A DNA stretch of 64,000 bases from Begonia masoniana (GCA_022432975.1 CM039515.1:19843554-19907553); one strand, 5' to 3'. Counted from the first letter of the stretch, positions 10,091-21,286 are shown. Numbers and translations: made by a program. The notes: generated by a model not told the origin, from the letters alone.

Positions 10091-12664
10091 TGTAGCGACC
10101 CTTACCTGTATCCTAATTTTTCGTATAATTTTTTTTTTTAATTTTATCTTTTATTCTTTAAACTTTGTAGAATTTTATGCGGAATTTAAAAGTAGACCAT
10201 ATCGTTAAAATCATTCGAAAACTATTTACTTAAAAACAATTTCAATAAAACTTAAAACAATTTCTTAAAACAATTAAAACAATATTGAAAACAATTAAAA
10301 ATGTTGAAGAAACAATCGGCCAAAGAGGGAGGGACAAAATGGACAATTGTCCCTGAAAATCAAGGTGCGATCGATCGCCATAAGTAAAAACAGGAGAGGC
10401 GATCGATCGCCCCTTTCTGGGCGAAGGATCGCCCTTCGACGATCACCTTTTGCCAAGCGATCGCCATCAACTGGCGATCGCTCGACACACACTCTGGAAT
10501 TTCTTCCAGAGCGTGACCAAGAGGGGCGATCGATCGCCCTCCCTGGCGATCGATCGCCAAGTCCTCTGGAATCCAAATTTCAGAGGACTTGCCTCCTCTT
10601 TCTTTCCTTCTTCTTTCCCTGTGTAAACACCACCTTTAACACTTCTACCTCATCCTTCACAATTTCATCAACATACATTCAACATAAACTCACTCACAAT
10701 CTCATCCATTTCTCACTTCACCAAACACCCAAACTAATCAACTCTAGACATAATTAAAACAAGTACATTTTCATAAAAACGAACTGCGTGGTTCCGTTTG
10801 AAAACAAAACATTTCCTCCTGCTAAAATCACCAAGCAATTCATAAAAATCTAGATAAAATCTTAACAAAACGTTTTATAAATTCAATTTACCAAAACGTT
10901 TAAAAACATCAAAACGTAACCTATCAACTAATCAGATCCAAGCGTCCTAATATGTTCAACTATACAATTTATACTAACCATCAAATCCCAAAAATACATA
11001 CACATATCCCCACGGGTCAAAACGCACCGACTGCCCAGCGCACTCCCACAGGCCATCCTCCTTCAACTGTATCATTCCTCGGGTGGAGGGATCTCGTCCT
11101 CACCTATGTCAAGATCACCTACACCATAAAGACACCTATGAGATAAAAATCTCAGCAAGTCCTACGTAAATGCTAATGCATGATCATGTATGCTCAATGC
11201 TATAAAAACTGTCCATGTCGTTTCATATATCAGTACGTGTCGGTCTATGGTTATCGGAAACGCTCGACAGATGGATAGGGCACGTCAAGTGGTTAGACAG
11301 CCCACACCATCTAAAGGGAGAAAAACCCGCTCTCCACGGAACGCCAGGTCTGAACCTCATCTCCGATAACCCCATGTCATGGTTATTTACTGTGATACTT
11401 TACTTGCCTTTACATGCATGTTCTTTTCGTGAAATCCGTGCATAAATTCATTTTCATGACATTTTTAAAACCATGATGCATGAACAGTTCAATATAAACA
11501 TAAACATACATAAGGAGCAAACCATCAAAACACTATAGCAAACAACCGAACCTAAACTACCCAACCGAAACAATTAAACGATACAATGACCAACTTAAGC
11601 AAGCATAGCACCAAAGCATCCTCAACAACGAACTCCGGTTTATGGTGTAGGCCTATCGACCACAGTAAGTCATGAGAACTTACCTCGTGCGCGTTGAACT
11701 TCAAGCTCAGTCCACGAGCGTTGTTTACCTAAGGCAAATTCACAATTTGTCGTCAACACGAATTCGAATCATTAACGTCCAAATTTAACGAAATCTCAAC
11801 TAAGGAAATTCCTTAAAGCCCTAATTTGATTCATTGAAGCATTCTATAGAGCATTCCACGCTCGATACCTTAAAAATTTCCATTAACGAGTTTTTCCGAA
11901 AACCCCCCTAAAATTCTCAAACTTTAACATTTCTCACAATTCGACTTAACTTCGTCCAATAATCAGCCACATGTCCATTATACGGACCAATTCAACAAAC
12001 CTATCGATTTCTAACCCTAAACCACATTTTTCACAAACCCTAATCGTTTTTAACTTCGCGAAATTAAGAACCAAAGTCGGGAAACGTTAGAGACTTACTT
12101 AGAATCGTAAATGGAGAAGAAAACACGAAGAACCGGAGGTTAATCGGAGAGGAATCGCCAGCGTTGAGGAGGGATCGCCGCAAGGAGAAGGGAGAATCGC
12201 AGGGGAGGGAGAGAAAAGTCTTGGCTTGCTGGAGAAGGAGAGGAATTAAGGTTTTTAATATAATTTTGGCTTGTCAAATTACCATATCGCCCTTCCTTTG
12301 ATTTCCTATTTGTTTCGCCCCTCGTTTCGTCCCTCGTTTCGTTAATTAGCTTACGATTCGACTTCTCCAAATTTTTTTATTTCACCAATATCTTCAACTT
12401 ACTATAAGGGTTCCATTAAAACTGTCCATTCGTAATTCGGACCTCGTTTACTATTTTTTACCAAAGTATCCTTTATATTACGATAACCGTAATTCTCGTA
12501 AAATTAGCGTTACAACTCCTAAAATTCTTAAAATTTTCTCAAATTCCATATTAATTATTTGGATCGTAATAACGCTTTCTTTTCTTGAAATGGACTTGAT
12601 TTGACATAATTACAAAATACCATTTATATTAAAATACTAATATTCCGTACAGTCGGGTATTACA
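10091..12664 (-). mobile_element. Solo LTR, long-LTR family X (copy a)
   Basis: Reads TGTAATACCCGAC to GGGTCGCTACA on the minus strand, 2574 bp. Flanks AAATC and AAAAC are a one-mismatch 5-bp target duplication; the inverted copy of the TIR shows AAAAC was the original site. It has the leader signature shared by family X: intron-1 donor near 12098, exon 2 at 11728-11684 (45 nt), hairpin donor GTAAGT...ACTTAC at 11683, and acceptor TGGTGTAG at 11119. No internal coding region remains, so it is a product of LTR-LTR recombination. Confidence 0.8.
10364..10585. repeat. GCGATCGATCGC palindrome cluster inside the solo LTR
   Basis: At least four copies of the palindrome (G)GCGATCGATCGC(C), two shorter GCGATCGC sites, and two CTCTGGAA...TTCCAGAG-type hairpins, the second of them imperfect. 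The same arrangement occurs at the matching place in the LTR at 52522-54958. Confidence 0.8.
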
Positions 12665-12741
12665 AAAACTTTCTCACGCTTCTGAAGAAATTTGCTTACT
12701 GTAATTGCTGAAGTTCTTTGTTTTGGAGTCTGAAATCTGAA

Positions 12742-13143
12742 CCAATAATTGTTCTTGATGTACTGCATTGAATAGTTAGGATTTCTGAACTTCGTTACTT
12801 TGATTTTGCCATTGATTTTGATGGTGAATTTTCTGCTCTTATTCTGATGGTGAATTTGTTGAACTATTATGATGATTCGATTTTAATTAACTTAACAAAT
12901 TTGAATTCACCTAGGCCTTCTAATTTCCAATAAACTTCAGCATTTTCTGTCCTAAACCTGGTTGGTGAATTTTTTGCTCTTATTATTCTGATGGTTCGAT
13001 TTTCATATAGCTTAACGAATTTTCTGGACTTTTCATTGGAAGGCTATTTGTTTAAAAGTTTAAATATGTATTAAGTTGTTTAGAATTTAAATACCAAAAC
13101 TGGCTTAATCGAATTGAATCTATGTAACCTTGTAGGGAAGAAG
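12742..13143 (+). other. MULE interior upstream of the transposase remnant
   Basis: AT-rich non-coding stretch between the inner edge of the left TIR and the first ATG of the transposase remnant. It probably was leader and intron sequence of the transposase gene. No motif stands out. Confidence 0.5.
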
Positions 13144-14108
13144 ATGAACACATTTTCAATTGACTTTCACTATGGAAGGAAGTTCATCAAGAAGAAGAAT
13201 TTATAGTACGTGGGTGGAGATGATGCACTAGTGACAAATATTGATGTGAATAAGGTGTCCTTTTTTTGTGGTTGTCGACATGGTTGTAAATGTCGGAGCT
13301 GGAGTATGGAAGACTTTGTATTACTTGGAGCTTCCGTTAGGAATGGAAAACGAATTGCGAACAGTGAAGTCCGATAATGACGTACTTCAAATGGTTGGGG
13401 GCGTAGGAACACAAACGTCACATTCATATGTACGTAGACCATGAAGGCATCTACCAGAAAGAGGCTAGAAATGATGAGTCATCTGATTCATCAGAGTTTG
13501 ATGGTGGTCCTCAAGTTGGTGAAGCGAGGGATCCAACTCATATAGATGAGGCAGCTGTGGGTGAAGGGAATACAATTCATATTCCGATTCCATCAGTTTC
13601 AGCCTCTTTACCCGATGACAATCTTTCAACCGATGAATCCTATGATACGATGCATGAAGCGAACACCGTTGAATCAGTCAACAACTCTTTAGAAATATGT
13701 TTGCAAGAAAAATTTAGCTCATTGGCTGAAATTAAGAAAAAAATCAATTATGCTTTGGTTAACGGATTTAACATCCGATTTACCAAGCATGAGAAAGCAA
13801 GAATAGAAGCGGTTTGTCAGAAAGGTTGTGTTTGAAGACTCTACGCATCAAAAGTGAAAAATGAAGAGTCTTTCCAAGTGAAGAGGTTGAATGATGTTCA
13901 TGACTGTGCTCGTACAATGGAGAGTCGACATGCAACAACTAAGTGGGTGGCAGAACATTATTTGCATCGATTTAGAAGCCAACCTCGGTGGGAAATATCA
14001 TCTATCATTGACACAGTTAGGCGAGACTTTAATGTCACCATCAGATTTCAGACTCCAAAAACTAAGAACTTCTACAATTACAGTAAGCAAATTTATTCAG
14101 AAGCGTGA
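13144..14108 (+). pseudogene. MuDR-type transposase N-terminus, broken and truncated
   Basis: The start at 13144 opens a MuDR-like N-terminal region (FSIDFHYGRKF, then YVGG). It is followed by an acidic linker and the conserved zinc-ribbon-like segment with KHEKARIEAVCQKGC. Breaks: a stop at 13204, a frame change at the T run near 13261, another near 13430, and a TGA at 13833 inside the CxxxC-W region. Similarity ends at about 14040 where the right TIR begins, so the catalytic DDE core and SWIM finger are absent. It cannot supply transposase; any movement would need a partner in trans. Confidence 0.8.
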
Positions 14109-14569
14109 GAAAGTTTTACCTTACCTTCGTTGGTCGAGCGGTGAGCAATCCGTCAACTGTCGTCTGGCGACTGGCAAGAGAGAATGGAGCGCGAGTGAGG
14201 CAGGGGTCTCGGGAGAGAGAGAGAGAGAGCGCGGCGAAAGAGAGGGGAAAGAGAGTCGAGCTGGTCGTCGGGAGTCTGCGTTTTCTGAAACTCGGAAAGG
14301 AGAAGAGGAAAGACAAACTAATAGAATTTAAAAAAAAACAGAGTGGAATTAGCTGAACCAGTCCGGTCCGGTTATGACTCCATGCAGGGGCATTTCGGGA
14401 AGAAAAAATGATCACGTGAAAAAACGTAACATTTTAACAGAAAATAGGACGATAAGGGCCATATTGCACATTATCAATACATTAAGGTTGTTCTTGCCTA
14501 GTATCCAAGTTTAAGGTGTAAATTGCTCATTTCACCTAATTGTAGGGGCCAAATTACACTTTACCCTAA
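14041..14569 (-). repeat. Right TIR of the MULE
   Basis: Inverted copy of the reconstructed left TIR. Because it was not hit by the Cassandra and solo LTR, it records the pre-insertion sequence of the left arm and proves where those elements landed. It includes a (GA)n run at 14212-14230. Confidence 0.8.
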
Positions 14570-14869
14570 TTAAATCAATAATTATTTAATACGTCAACAA
14601 ATATGATAAAAGAGTAGAATAAAAAGATAAACATAAAATTATTCTCTTGTAAATAATTTAATACATTGTTTAACAATATTAAATATAGGAATGAGATAAA
14701 TGTGTAATTTAAACGTTAACCTCTCAAATTTTTTTAAACAAAATAAATATTAGGGTTAAAACTAATTTGAACCTCAAAGTATGAATTTAATTTGAAACAC
14801 CCCCTAAAATAAAAATCCTAACAACTAAAACTTTAAACTATAAAAATTGTAACATATCAAACCTTGACG
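14570..14869. other. AT-rich spacer, no gene seen
   Basis: Low-complexity AT-rich DNA between the MULE end and the G/C-tract repeat region. Nothing supported. Confidence 0.6.
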
Positions 14870-16265
14870 GATGGCCGATCACCCCCCATTCTGAATTTAC
14901 ACAGAAAACAGGGGGCCGATCACCCCCCCGTTCTGAATTAACGCCAAAAACGGGGGGACCAATCACCCTCCGTTCTGTCTAATGCTTACATGGCCCTGGA
15001 CGTATTGGGTCGAGGGTCGATGTGAGGGGCGGGGGCCTCCCGTTCTCCAATCACGATGCACGTTAGACGGGGGATCATCGCCCCGAAACGACCCTCTATT
15101 CTCAAGAACAATATTTACGAAAAGGGGGTCACCGCCTCGAAACCACCTCTCATTCTCAAGAATAATGTTTAAGAACTGAAGGTCATTTCAGGGCAGTGAC
15201 CCTCCGTTCTAGGGGTGGCACGGTCCGGGTCTGTCCGGTTCTGAGCCCAGATCAAAACCAGATTTTCAAGGACTGAAACCGATCATTTCAGAACCGGGGA
15301 CCGGGCCAAAAATTTTGGTCCAGTCTCGGTTTTCCCACCAAATGAAATGAAATCTAAATAAAACCCAAATTCAAATGAAACTCAAATCCAAATGAAATTT
15401 AAATCCAACTGAAACCCAAATCCAAATGAAATTCAAATTCATTTGAAACCTAAACGAAATCTAAACGAACTTCAAACGAAATCTAAAATCCAAACGAGGA
15501 TTATCCCTCAATTCACAGTTGCTACTGATGGAAACTACACCATTCACATTCAAACCAAACGAAATCCTTTGGCAACAAACAATAAATGCACCTCTTGACT
15601 CTTACCGTCGAGCGTTCAGCGATGGCCATTTTTGGGGATAATTTGGCAGCTGAGACAGAGGGCGGTTAGATTCATAGCAAAGATAAAGAAGAAAGGGGGA
15701 GTGGTCGCCTCGTCGCGAGTTGGGTAAGGGTTCACTCGCAGTAGAAAATTAAAAATGAAGGCTCGGCCTGATATTTGAGAAATTGAGATGAGAGATAAGG
15801 AAGAAAGGGTTCGCTTGCAGTCGCGAAATTAAAACTGAAGGCTTTGGAATCGGAAGTAAAACTGAAGGCTCGGCTTTTAGTTTTAATTTTTTACATTCGA
15901 TCGATCAATCTGGTCCTGGTTTTTTGAGATTTCGGGTTGTGGACCAAGGACCGGACCAAAAACTGATGGGAAAACAAGTTCTGGACCGAGGACCGGACCG
16001 TAGTCCATGGATTTGGGACCTAAACCGGTGGTCCAGTCCAGTTCTCGGTCCCCGGACCGATTTTTCCCACCCCTACTCCGTTCTCCCCCCAAAATATTAG
16101 GGGGTGCGAACGAGGCGGTGGAGGTCACCGTTCCAAAACCACACCCCGTTCTCAAAATTAGGGCTGAAGAACGGGGGGCTGATGGTGGGCGGTGACCCCC
16201 TATTCTTAAAATTAAGGCTGAGAACAGGGTTTCATTGCCCTAGAACGGGGGCTGATCCCTGACAG
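14870..16265. repeat. Dispersed G-tract/C-tract repeat region, split by a hAT MITE
   Basis: The motif family ACGGGGGG...GATCACCCCCCGTTCT recurs about ten times in variable form at 14875-15209 and 16076-16260, giving many short inverted G5-6/C5-6 tracts. It lies directly upstream of a TATA box and a broken ORF, so it is probably the promoter-side region of an unclassified transposon. Confidence 0.6.
15210..16075. mobile_element. Non-autonomous hAT element (MITE), 866 bp
   Basis: The ends are inverted, TAGGGGTGG...CCACCCCTA, a typical plant hAT terminus, followed inside by subterminal GGTCCGG/CCGGACC repeats on both sides. The 8-bp target duplication CTCCGTTC is perfect at 15202-15209 and 16076-16083. 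There is no transposase; the middle has degenerate AAATCCAAATGAAA-like repeats. Confidence 0.9.
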
Positions 16266-16273
16266 TATATAAA
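16266..16273 (+). promoter_or_regulatory. TATA box of the broken ORF at 16500
   Basis: TATATAAA followed by a C-rich leader and an ATG at 16500. It looks like a promoter for the transposon-type ORF downstream. Confidence 0.45.
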
Positions 16274-17463
16274 AAACTACCCCCTCCCTTGCACCCTCCA
16301 TTGCTAAACAATCTGATTTCCTCTCGGCCCCAACCGCGATTCCAACACAAAATCTGACCATTTCATGCCCATACCGCATTGATTTTCTTATCCCTAATCC
16401 TTGTCTTCAAATATTATCAAAAAATCTCACAAATCCGAGCCATTAATCATCAAAATCCTCAAATCTCCAATTCAACCTAAATTGTCAGATTCCCCTCAAA
16501 TGGCACCCAAATTATCTATTAAACAAAAGGTTGCCCCGTCACAATGAGGTCCATCACAAGGTGGCCCGACCGAACGATCTCTGCCAAATCACCCATCGAT
16601 ATCACAAGGAGGACCATTTCAAGAAGGTCCGACAAACCCGCCACCGTCGTCACAAGGTGCTCCATGTGAAGCGTGATGACCGCCAACTGGATATTTTCAA
16701 ATGAATTTTGAAATCAGATGTGTCAAACTGCTCGGTTATTCATTCAAAGACCATCAACTTTAGAGGTTGAGAGTCATTAGAGATCAATGAGATGTTTGAC
16801 AGAATCGCCCTACACGGAGTGTACGGATTGAGGGACGATAACTGTGATAGAATTGTTCGTTTGTTTTGTAATATCCGGCTTGTACGGATTTTTGGATTTA
16901 ATATATTATATTGACATGTTAATAAAACGTGGCATTTTGGTAAATATGTCAAATTAAATCCGTTTTACAAAAAGAAAGCGTCATTTTAATCCTAACGATT
17001 AATAGAAATTTTAGGAAATTTACAGGATTTTTCGGAGTAAGAACGCTCTATTCCGAGTAATAACCTCTGTCGTAATGTAAAGGACGTGTTAGTAAAAATA
17101 GTAAATGAAGTCCGATTCGCGAACGGACAGTTTCATTAAATCCCAAATAATAAGTTGAACTTATTAGTGAAATAAGGAAATTTGGAAAGTCCGAATCGTT
17201 GGACGATTAACGAAACGAGTGATGAAACTAATATAAAAACAAAGCAAGGGCAAATGTGATGACCCGGATCTGTAAGTATGGTACGATGGCTGCACGAACC
17301 GGAACCCGGATGGCGGTACGTCTGCGCGGGCGAACCGGAAGGTGACGGGTCGTAAAAAGGGGGTCGTCACAATCCCACAGCGCTTGGGGAAGTATGTGGA
17401 AATGAAACATATGTAAGAGATCCTCCCAACCAAAGCAAGACGCTTTTGGAGCACGATTGGCAA

Positions 17464-17560
17464 CGGATCCCATAAGAAACTCCGAAGTTAAAAGTGCTTC
17501 GGCGAGAGCAATTCCAGGTTGGGTGACCTTCCGGGAAGTTCTCGCCAAACAAAGCCGTGA
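17464..17560 (+). other. 5S rRNA-derived segment in the Cassandra 5' LTR
   Basis: Matches the 3' two thirds of plant 5S rRNA: GGATCCCAT, CTCCGAAGTTAA, GCTTCGGCGAGAG and GGGTGACC are recognisable. These include the region of the pol III internal control boxes A and C. One extra A near 17477 interrupts box A relative to the 3' LTR copy. It is not a functional 5S gene. Confidence 0.85.
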
Positions 17561-17912
17561 GGGGAGGATATTGGGCTGCGGCCCAATCCCCAGAGCGGAC
17601 AATATCTTGCTGGGAATACGGGTCGTTACAAATGGTATCAGAGCCTGTACCCAACCGGAATTGTGGCCAACGAGGACGTTGGGCCCCCGAGGGGGGGTGA
17701 TTGTGATGACCCGGATCTGTAAGTATGGTACGATGGCTGCACGAACCGGAACCCGGATGGCGGTACGTCTGCGCGGGCGAACCGGAAGGTGACGGGTCGT
17801 AAAAAGGGGGTCGTCACAATCCCACAGCGCTTGGGGAAGTATGTGGAAATGAAACATAGGTAAAGAGATCCTCCCAACAAAGCAAAGACGCGTTTGGAGC
17901 ACGATTGGCAAC

Positions 17913-17993
17913 GGATCCCATAAGAACTCCGAAGTTAAAAGTGCTTCGCGAGAGCAATTCCAGGTTGGGTGACCTTCCGGGAAGTTCTCTGCC
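17913..17993 (+). other. 5S rRNA-derived segment in the Cassandra 3' LTR
   Basis: Same 5S-like block as in the 5' LTR, without the extra A in box A but with a missing G in GCTTCGCGAGAG. Confidence 0.85.
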
Positions 17994-19136
17994 AAACAAA
18001 GCCGTGAGGGGAGGATATTGGGCTGCGGCCCAATCCCCAGAGCGGACAATATCTTGCTGGGAATACGGGTCGTTACAGCAAAAATGGTAATCTGCCAAAC
18101 CAATTTTATAAAATCACAATTCTTTCTTCTCTCTCTCACTTTCTCTCTTCTTCTCTGTTTCACGAAAACGACAGAGAGCTTTCCTCCTTTGCGATTTCTC
18201 TCGGCCGCGGCGATTCCTCAACGATCCGACCTCCGTTTCTCCTCCGTTCTTAGTGATTCTTCCTCCTTTCGCAACCCTAGGATGAGCCTACAATCTAGAG
18301 CTTTTATTTCGATGTTTACGGCGTTTTAGACAATTAGGGTTTCGATACTTTTTCGTTAAAAACGCGAATTAGGGTTCGTAATTAATAGGTTAGCCGTGAT
18401 TAAGTATATATTGCACGTATTTGACGTTATTGGACGAAGTTAAATCAATTTGTGAAAAGGTTAAAATTTGAAGATTTTCGGGTTTTTAAGGAAAAACTCG
18501 TTAATTGAGGTTTTGAATTATCGAGCGTTAATTGACGTTATAAACGCTTCGATTAGCTAAGTTAAGAATTTAGGAAAATTCTTTAGTTAAGAATTGTAAT
18601 TTGGACGTCAATAGCTTAAATTGGTTTTAACGACGAATATCGTGTTTTGCCTCAGACACACGACTCCCGTGGACGAAGCTTGAGATTTCGCGCGCTCAAG
18701 GTAAGTTCTCGTGACTTACTCTGACCGATTGGTCTACACCGTACTTCGATTTAGCGTCGAGGATCTTAATGGATTGTTTGTTTTATTGCTTTGGTTGGGT
18801 AGACAGGTTTATAATTGTTTTAGGTTATGCTTTCCGGTCTTGATGGTATGCATGTTGGTTGTTTATTTTATGTTCATAACTGTTCATGCATCACGTATTT
18901 CAAATGTCATGAAAATGAATTTCCGCACGTGTTTTTAAGAAAAGAAACGAACCTCTGTAATTAATCTACGTAATCTGTATCTGGTTACGCGAGGTGGGGC
19001 TCAGGCATGGCTGTAGGGTTTGCGAGCATGCACCCCTCTCCTCTAGGTGGAAAGTGGTAGTTCGACCGCGGAATGTATCCTTTCCATTTAGAGGGCTGAT
19101 ATCTCGGTAACAATCTGTCTGTGACGTAATAAAAAG

Positions 19137-19196
19137 GAATCTGTATCTGTATCTGTATCTATATCTGTATCTGTATCTGAATCTGAATCTGTAATC
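19137..19196 (+). repeat. (CTGTAT)n hexanucleotide microsatellite
   Basis: About nine imperfect units, lying in the putative second leader intron of the solo LTR. Other family X copies carry different short tandem repeats at the same place (22375-22440 and 53757-53850). Confidence 0.85.
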
Positions 19197-19739
19197 TGCA
19201 TGTTTTCTGAAAGGCATACGCACGCATGCATCTGCATTTACGAAGCTTACTGAGATTTCATTATCTCATAGATGTCTGTATGGTGTAGGTGACGTTGTAG
19301 GTGACGTTGAGCCAGGTGAGGACGACGTTCCTCCTCCTGACGTATGAGGCAGTTGACGGAGAATGGCCCGTGGGAGTGTGCTGAGCAGTCGGTGCGTTTT
19401 GACCCGTGGGGATGTCTGTGTAAGTATTTTGGGGGATTTAACGAATGTATAGATGAACATGTTGGATCTGGTTAGATGTCAGGGTTATGTTTGATGTTTT
19501 AAACGTTTTTGGAAATCTGTTTATAATCTGTGTTTTTATAGTTTTTGTACTGGAACTGCTTGGAATTTGAAACAGGAGGATTAGACAACTTTTAAACGTA
19601 TCCATGCAGTTCGTTTTTACGAAAGTTTAACGTATGTTTAGATCGTTTAATTAGGGTGCTAAGATGAGTAATAAAAGGATGAAAATTTCGGAATTTGCTC
19701 TCTGGAAATCGATTTTCAGAGAGGTGGCTATGTTGGTTA

Positions 19740-19898
19740 GCTCTCTGGAATCTCGGATTCCAGAGAGCGAGAGTAGTCGCTGCAATACAGCGACTGGTCG
19801 CTGCATTATGCAGCAATCAGGCGCTGCATTGTGCAGCGACTGATCACTGCACAATGCAGCGATCAGGCGCTGCATTGTGCAGCGATCAATCGCTGCTC
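19740..19898. repeat. GCTGCATTGTGCAGC palindrome cluster inside the solo LTR
   Basis: A CTCTCTGGAA...TTCCAGAGAG hairpin is followed by five or more copies of near-palindromes such as GCTGCATTGTGCAGC separated by GATCAG-like spacers. It is at the same position as the GCGATCGATCGC clusters of copies a and e. Confidence 0.8.
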
Positions 19899-20537
19899 TC
19901 CTCCCTCCACAAAATGTCGATTCTGCCCTCCCAGTTTCTGATTTAGTTTTTATTAATTATTCATGTTTTAAGTTTTATTTAATAAATTGTTATATGTTTT
20001 GTTTTAAATGATTTAAGGACCCGATTTTAATTCCGATTTCAGTTCTGGTTTCAACTTCAGTTTACATTCCGCATAAAGTTTCTTTAAAGTATGGGGAAAA
20101 AAAAAATACGGGTAAAATTGGGTACAGTTTTAGGGATGTTACATGTTTTATGCGAACTTGGCCTCTACCGGGAGGTCAGGATGTTTGAAGACGTACATCC
20201 TGGTACAGAGATTTTGATACCTCTAGAGACGGTTAATGAAGTGCTCGAGTTTGCCGAAGAAGGGAATGAGGTGGAGAGATACTACCATGCTTCCCAAGAT
20301 TGTGACTTTTTTAGATTGATAGAAGAACTTGACTTCCTTAGAAAATTTCATCGAAATGTAAACATCGGAGGGTTCGTGAAGCCAAAATCCAAGGATTTGA
20401 ACGTCAGAGCTCGGATTATTCACAATCTGATAACCCACACCATTCTACCTCGGGATGGACATAGAGATCTCATGAGTTGCATGGATCTCTATATTATGGA
20501 GAAGCTTGGAATAATCTATTTAACAAGAGAAATTTAG

Positions 20538-21131
20538 AAATTACAGCAGAGTTTCAAAAGGCCCCATTTACTCTATTATTGACTTTTTTCACAAACAAAA
20601 GTTTTTCCCCTTTTTGTAAACCAATGCATGAATCTCCTATAAAATCTAATAACAATCCTTAAAATATCATTTAGACACATTTAACTCATCAAACAACCCA
20701 TTTTCAGAGGGAATTTCGTAGGTGTTAGGGTTTAGAAATCCACTTCCGTCAAAATTTCCATAACTCAACTCTAAACTTAAAGATTTGCATAAATTATAAC
20801 CAATCATCAAACCAACATTTAATCCTTGGCAAGAGAGGAGCTTGGGCGTGGGAGAAGAAGCTTCAATGGAGGAGAGAAAATAGTGGTGTCTTCGTGGAGA
20901 AGAAGAAGAGAGAGAAGGGTTTAAGTTGTTAGTAAATTTCAATTTAGTCCTTCATAATTTGCCTTATTATTCTTTGGCCCCTCTTTTCTTTTTAATCACA
21001 CAAATAATAATCTCATTTATATCCTTTCATCAAATGTGTAACCCATTATTTACCATGAGTACTCTACATAATATCCCTGTATTGTACAAAATAGTTTTTG
21101 GATAAAATGTACAAAAGTTTCGGGTGTTACA
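20538..21131 (-). repeat. Partial LTR, minus strand
   Basis: At 21131 the minus strand reads TGTAACACCCGAAAC, a typical LTR start. The sequence to the left resembles the first part of the long LTRs (pyrimidine-rich leader). Its far end is not recognisable, so it is truncated or diverged. Confidence 0.5.
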
Positions 21132-21286
21132 TTCCACCCACCTTAAACAAAATTTTGTCCTCAAAATTTGCTTAGCGATTAGTTCCTGATATCGATGCAA
21201 TAAAATCCGTTGTCTCATTTCCAGATTTTTTTCGAGACAAGTAAATCTTGTGTCATCAGTTTCTTAACTTTGCTGTGCTTGACTAT
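21132..21286 (-). pseudogene. 3' end of a gypsy internal region with polypurine tract
   Basis: Minus strand GAGGACAAAATTTTG and a GGTGGGTGG-type polypurine tract lie directly before the LTR start at 21131. This matches the pol 3' end of the gypsy elements elsewhere in the window. Interrupted by the solo LTR at 21287. Confidence 0.5.

Larger units (their letters stand above)
8505..14569 (+). mobile_element. Mutator-like element (MULE) with long TIRs, non-autonomous, carrying nested insertions
   Basis: The outer ends are inverted copies of each other, starting TTAGGGTA at both sides. The match continues inward for about 530 bp once later insertions are removed: left arm 8505-8958 plus 10081-10090 plus 12665-12741; right arm 14569-14041. 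Between the arms lies a MuDR-type transposase N-terminus with no catalytic core. Removing the Cassandra and solo LTR leaves roughly 2.4 kb. I could not find a clean 9-bp target duplication, so the ends may be off by a few bases or the insertion is old. It sits immediately upstream of the FLK-like promoter. Confidence 0.8.
17255..18077 (+). mobile_element. Complete Cassandra TRIM retrotransposon
   Basis: 5' LTR 17255-17630 and 3' LTR 17702-18077, both 376 bp, TGTGATGACCC to GGGTCGTTACA. The internal domain is only 71 bp. It has an iMet-type primer binding site TGGTATCAGAGCC at 17633-17645 and a G-rich polypurine tract just before the 3' LTR. The 5-bp target duplication GCAAA is perfect (17250-17254 and 18078-18082). 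Each LTR contains a 5S rRNA-like segment. The LTRs differ only by small indels and a few substitutions, so insertion is fairly recent. No proteins are encoded; mobility depends on enzymes from other elements. Confidence 0.95.
16868..20126 (+). mobile_element. Solo LTR, family X (copy b), containing a Cassandra
   Basis: Begins (T)GTAATATCCGGC and ends GGGTACA; GTTTT is found on both sides, with one T apparently lost at the left end. Without the nested Cassandra it is about 2431 bp, almost the same as copy e (2437 bp). Leader signature: exon 2 at 18656-18700 (45 nt), hairpin donor GTAAGTTCTCGTGACTTAC at 18701, acceptor TGGTGTAG at 19288. The palindrome cluster at 19740-19898 occupies the usual place but has a different sequence from copies a and e. 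Confidence 0.8.
16500..20537 (+). pseudogene. Unclassified transposon-type ORF, broken and split by a solo LTR
   Basis: The first part is 16500-16867 and the second 20127-20537. Part one starts MAPKLSIKQK, then a Ser/Gln/Gly/Pro-rich stretch with several SQGG/SQG repeats. Stops occur at 16545 and around 16675, with a frame change near 16765. The last open stretch reads EINEMFDRIALHGVYG. Part two is open for 136 codons and ends at 20537, with segments such as LCELGLYREVRMFEDVHPG and a C-terminal TILPRDGHRDLMSCMDLY. The last part loosely recalls the 'putative plant transposon protein' family, but the likeness is weak and I do not assign a function. The intervening LTR carries GTTTT duplications. 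Confidence 0.55.

Noticed and set aside
8987..10208. Overlapping ORFs of 80-168 aa in the Cassandra region, and similar ones at 17164-18163
   Set aside because: These are readings across LTRs and 5S-like DNA in several frames; TRIM elements do not encode proteins.
10364..10585. GCGATCGC palindromes resembling the HIP1 motif of cyanobacteria
   Set aside because: They are embedded in a solo LTR with partners of the same family in this window, so contamination or bacterial transfer is not needed.
8496..14578. 9-bp target duplication of the MULE
   Set aside because: Flanks (TATATTAAT and TTAAATCAA) are both AT-rich but do not match, so I do not claim one.
17464..17560. Functional 5S rRNA gene
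   Set aside because: Only part of 5S is present, with changes in the control boxes, and it sits inside a Cassandra LTR.
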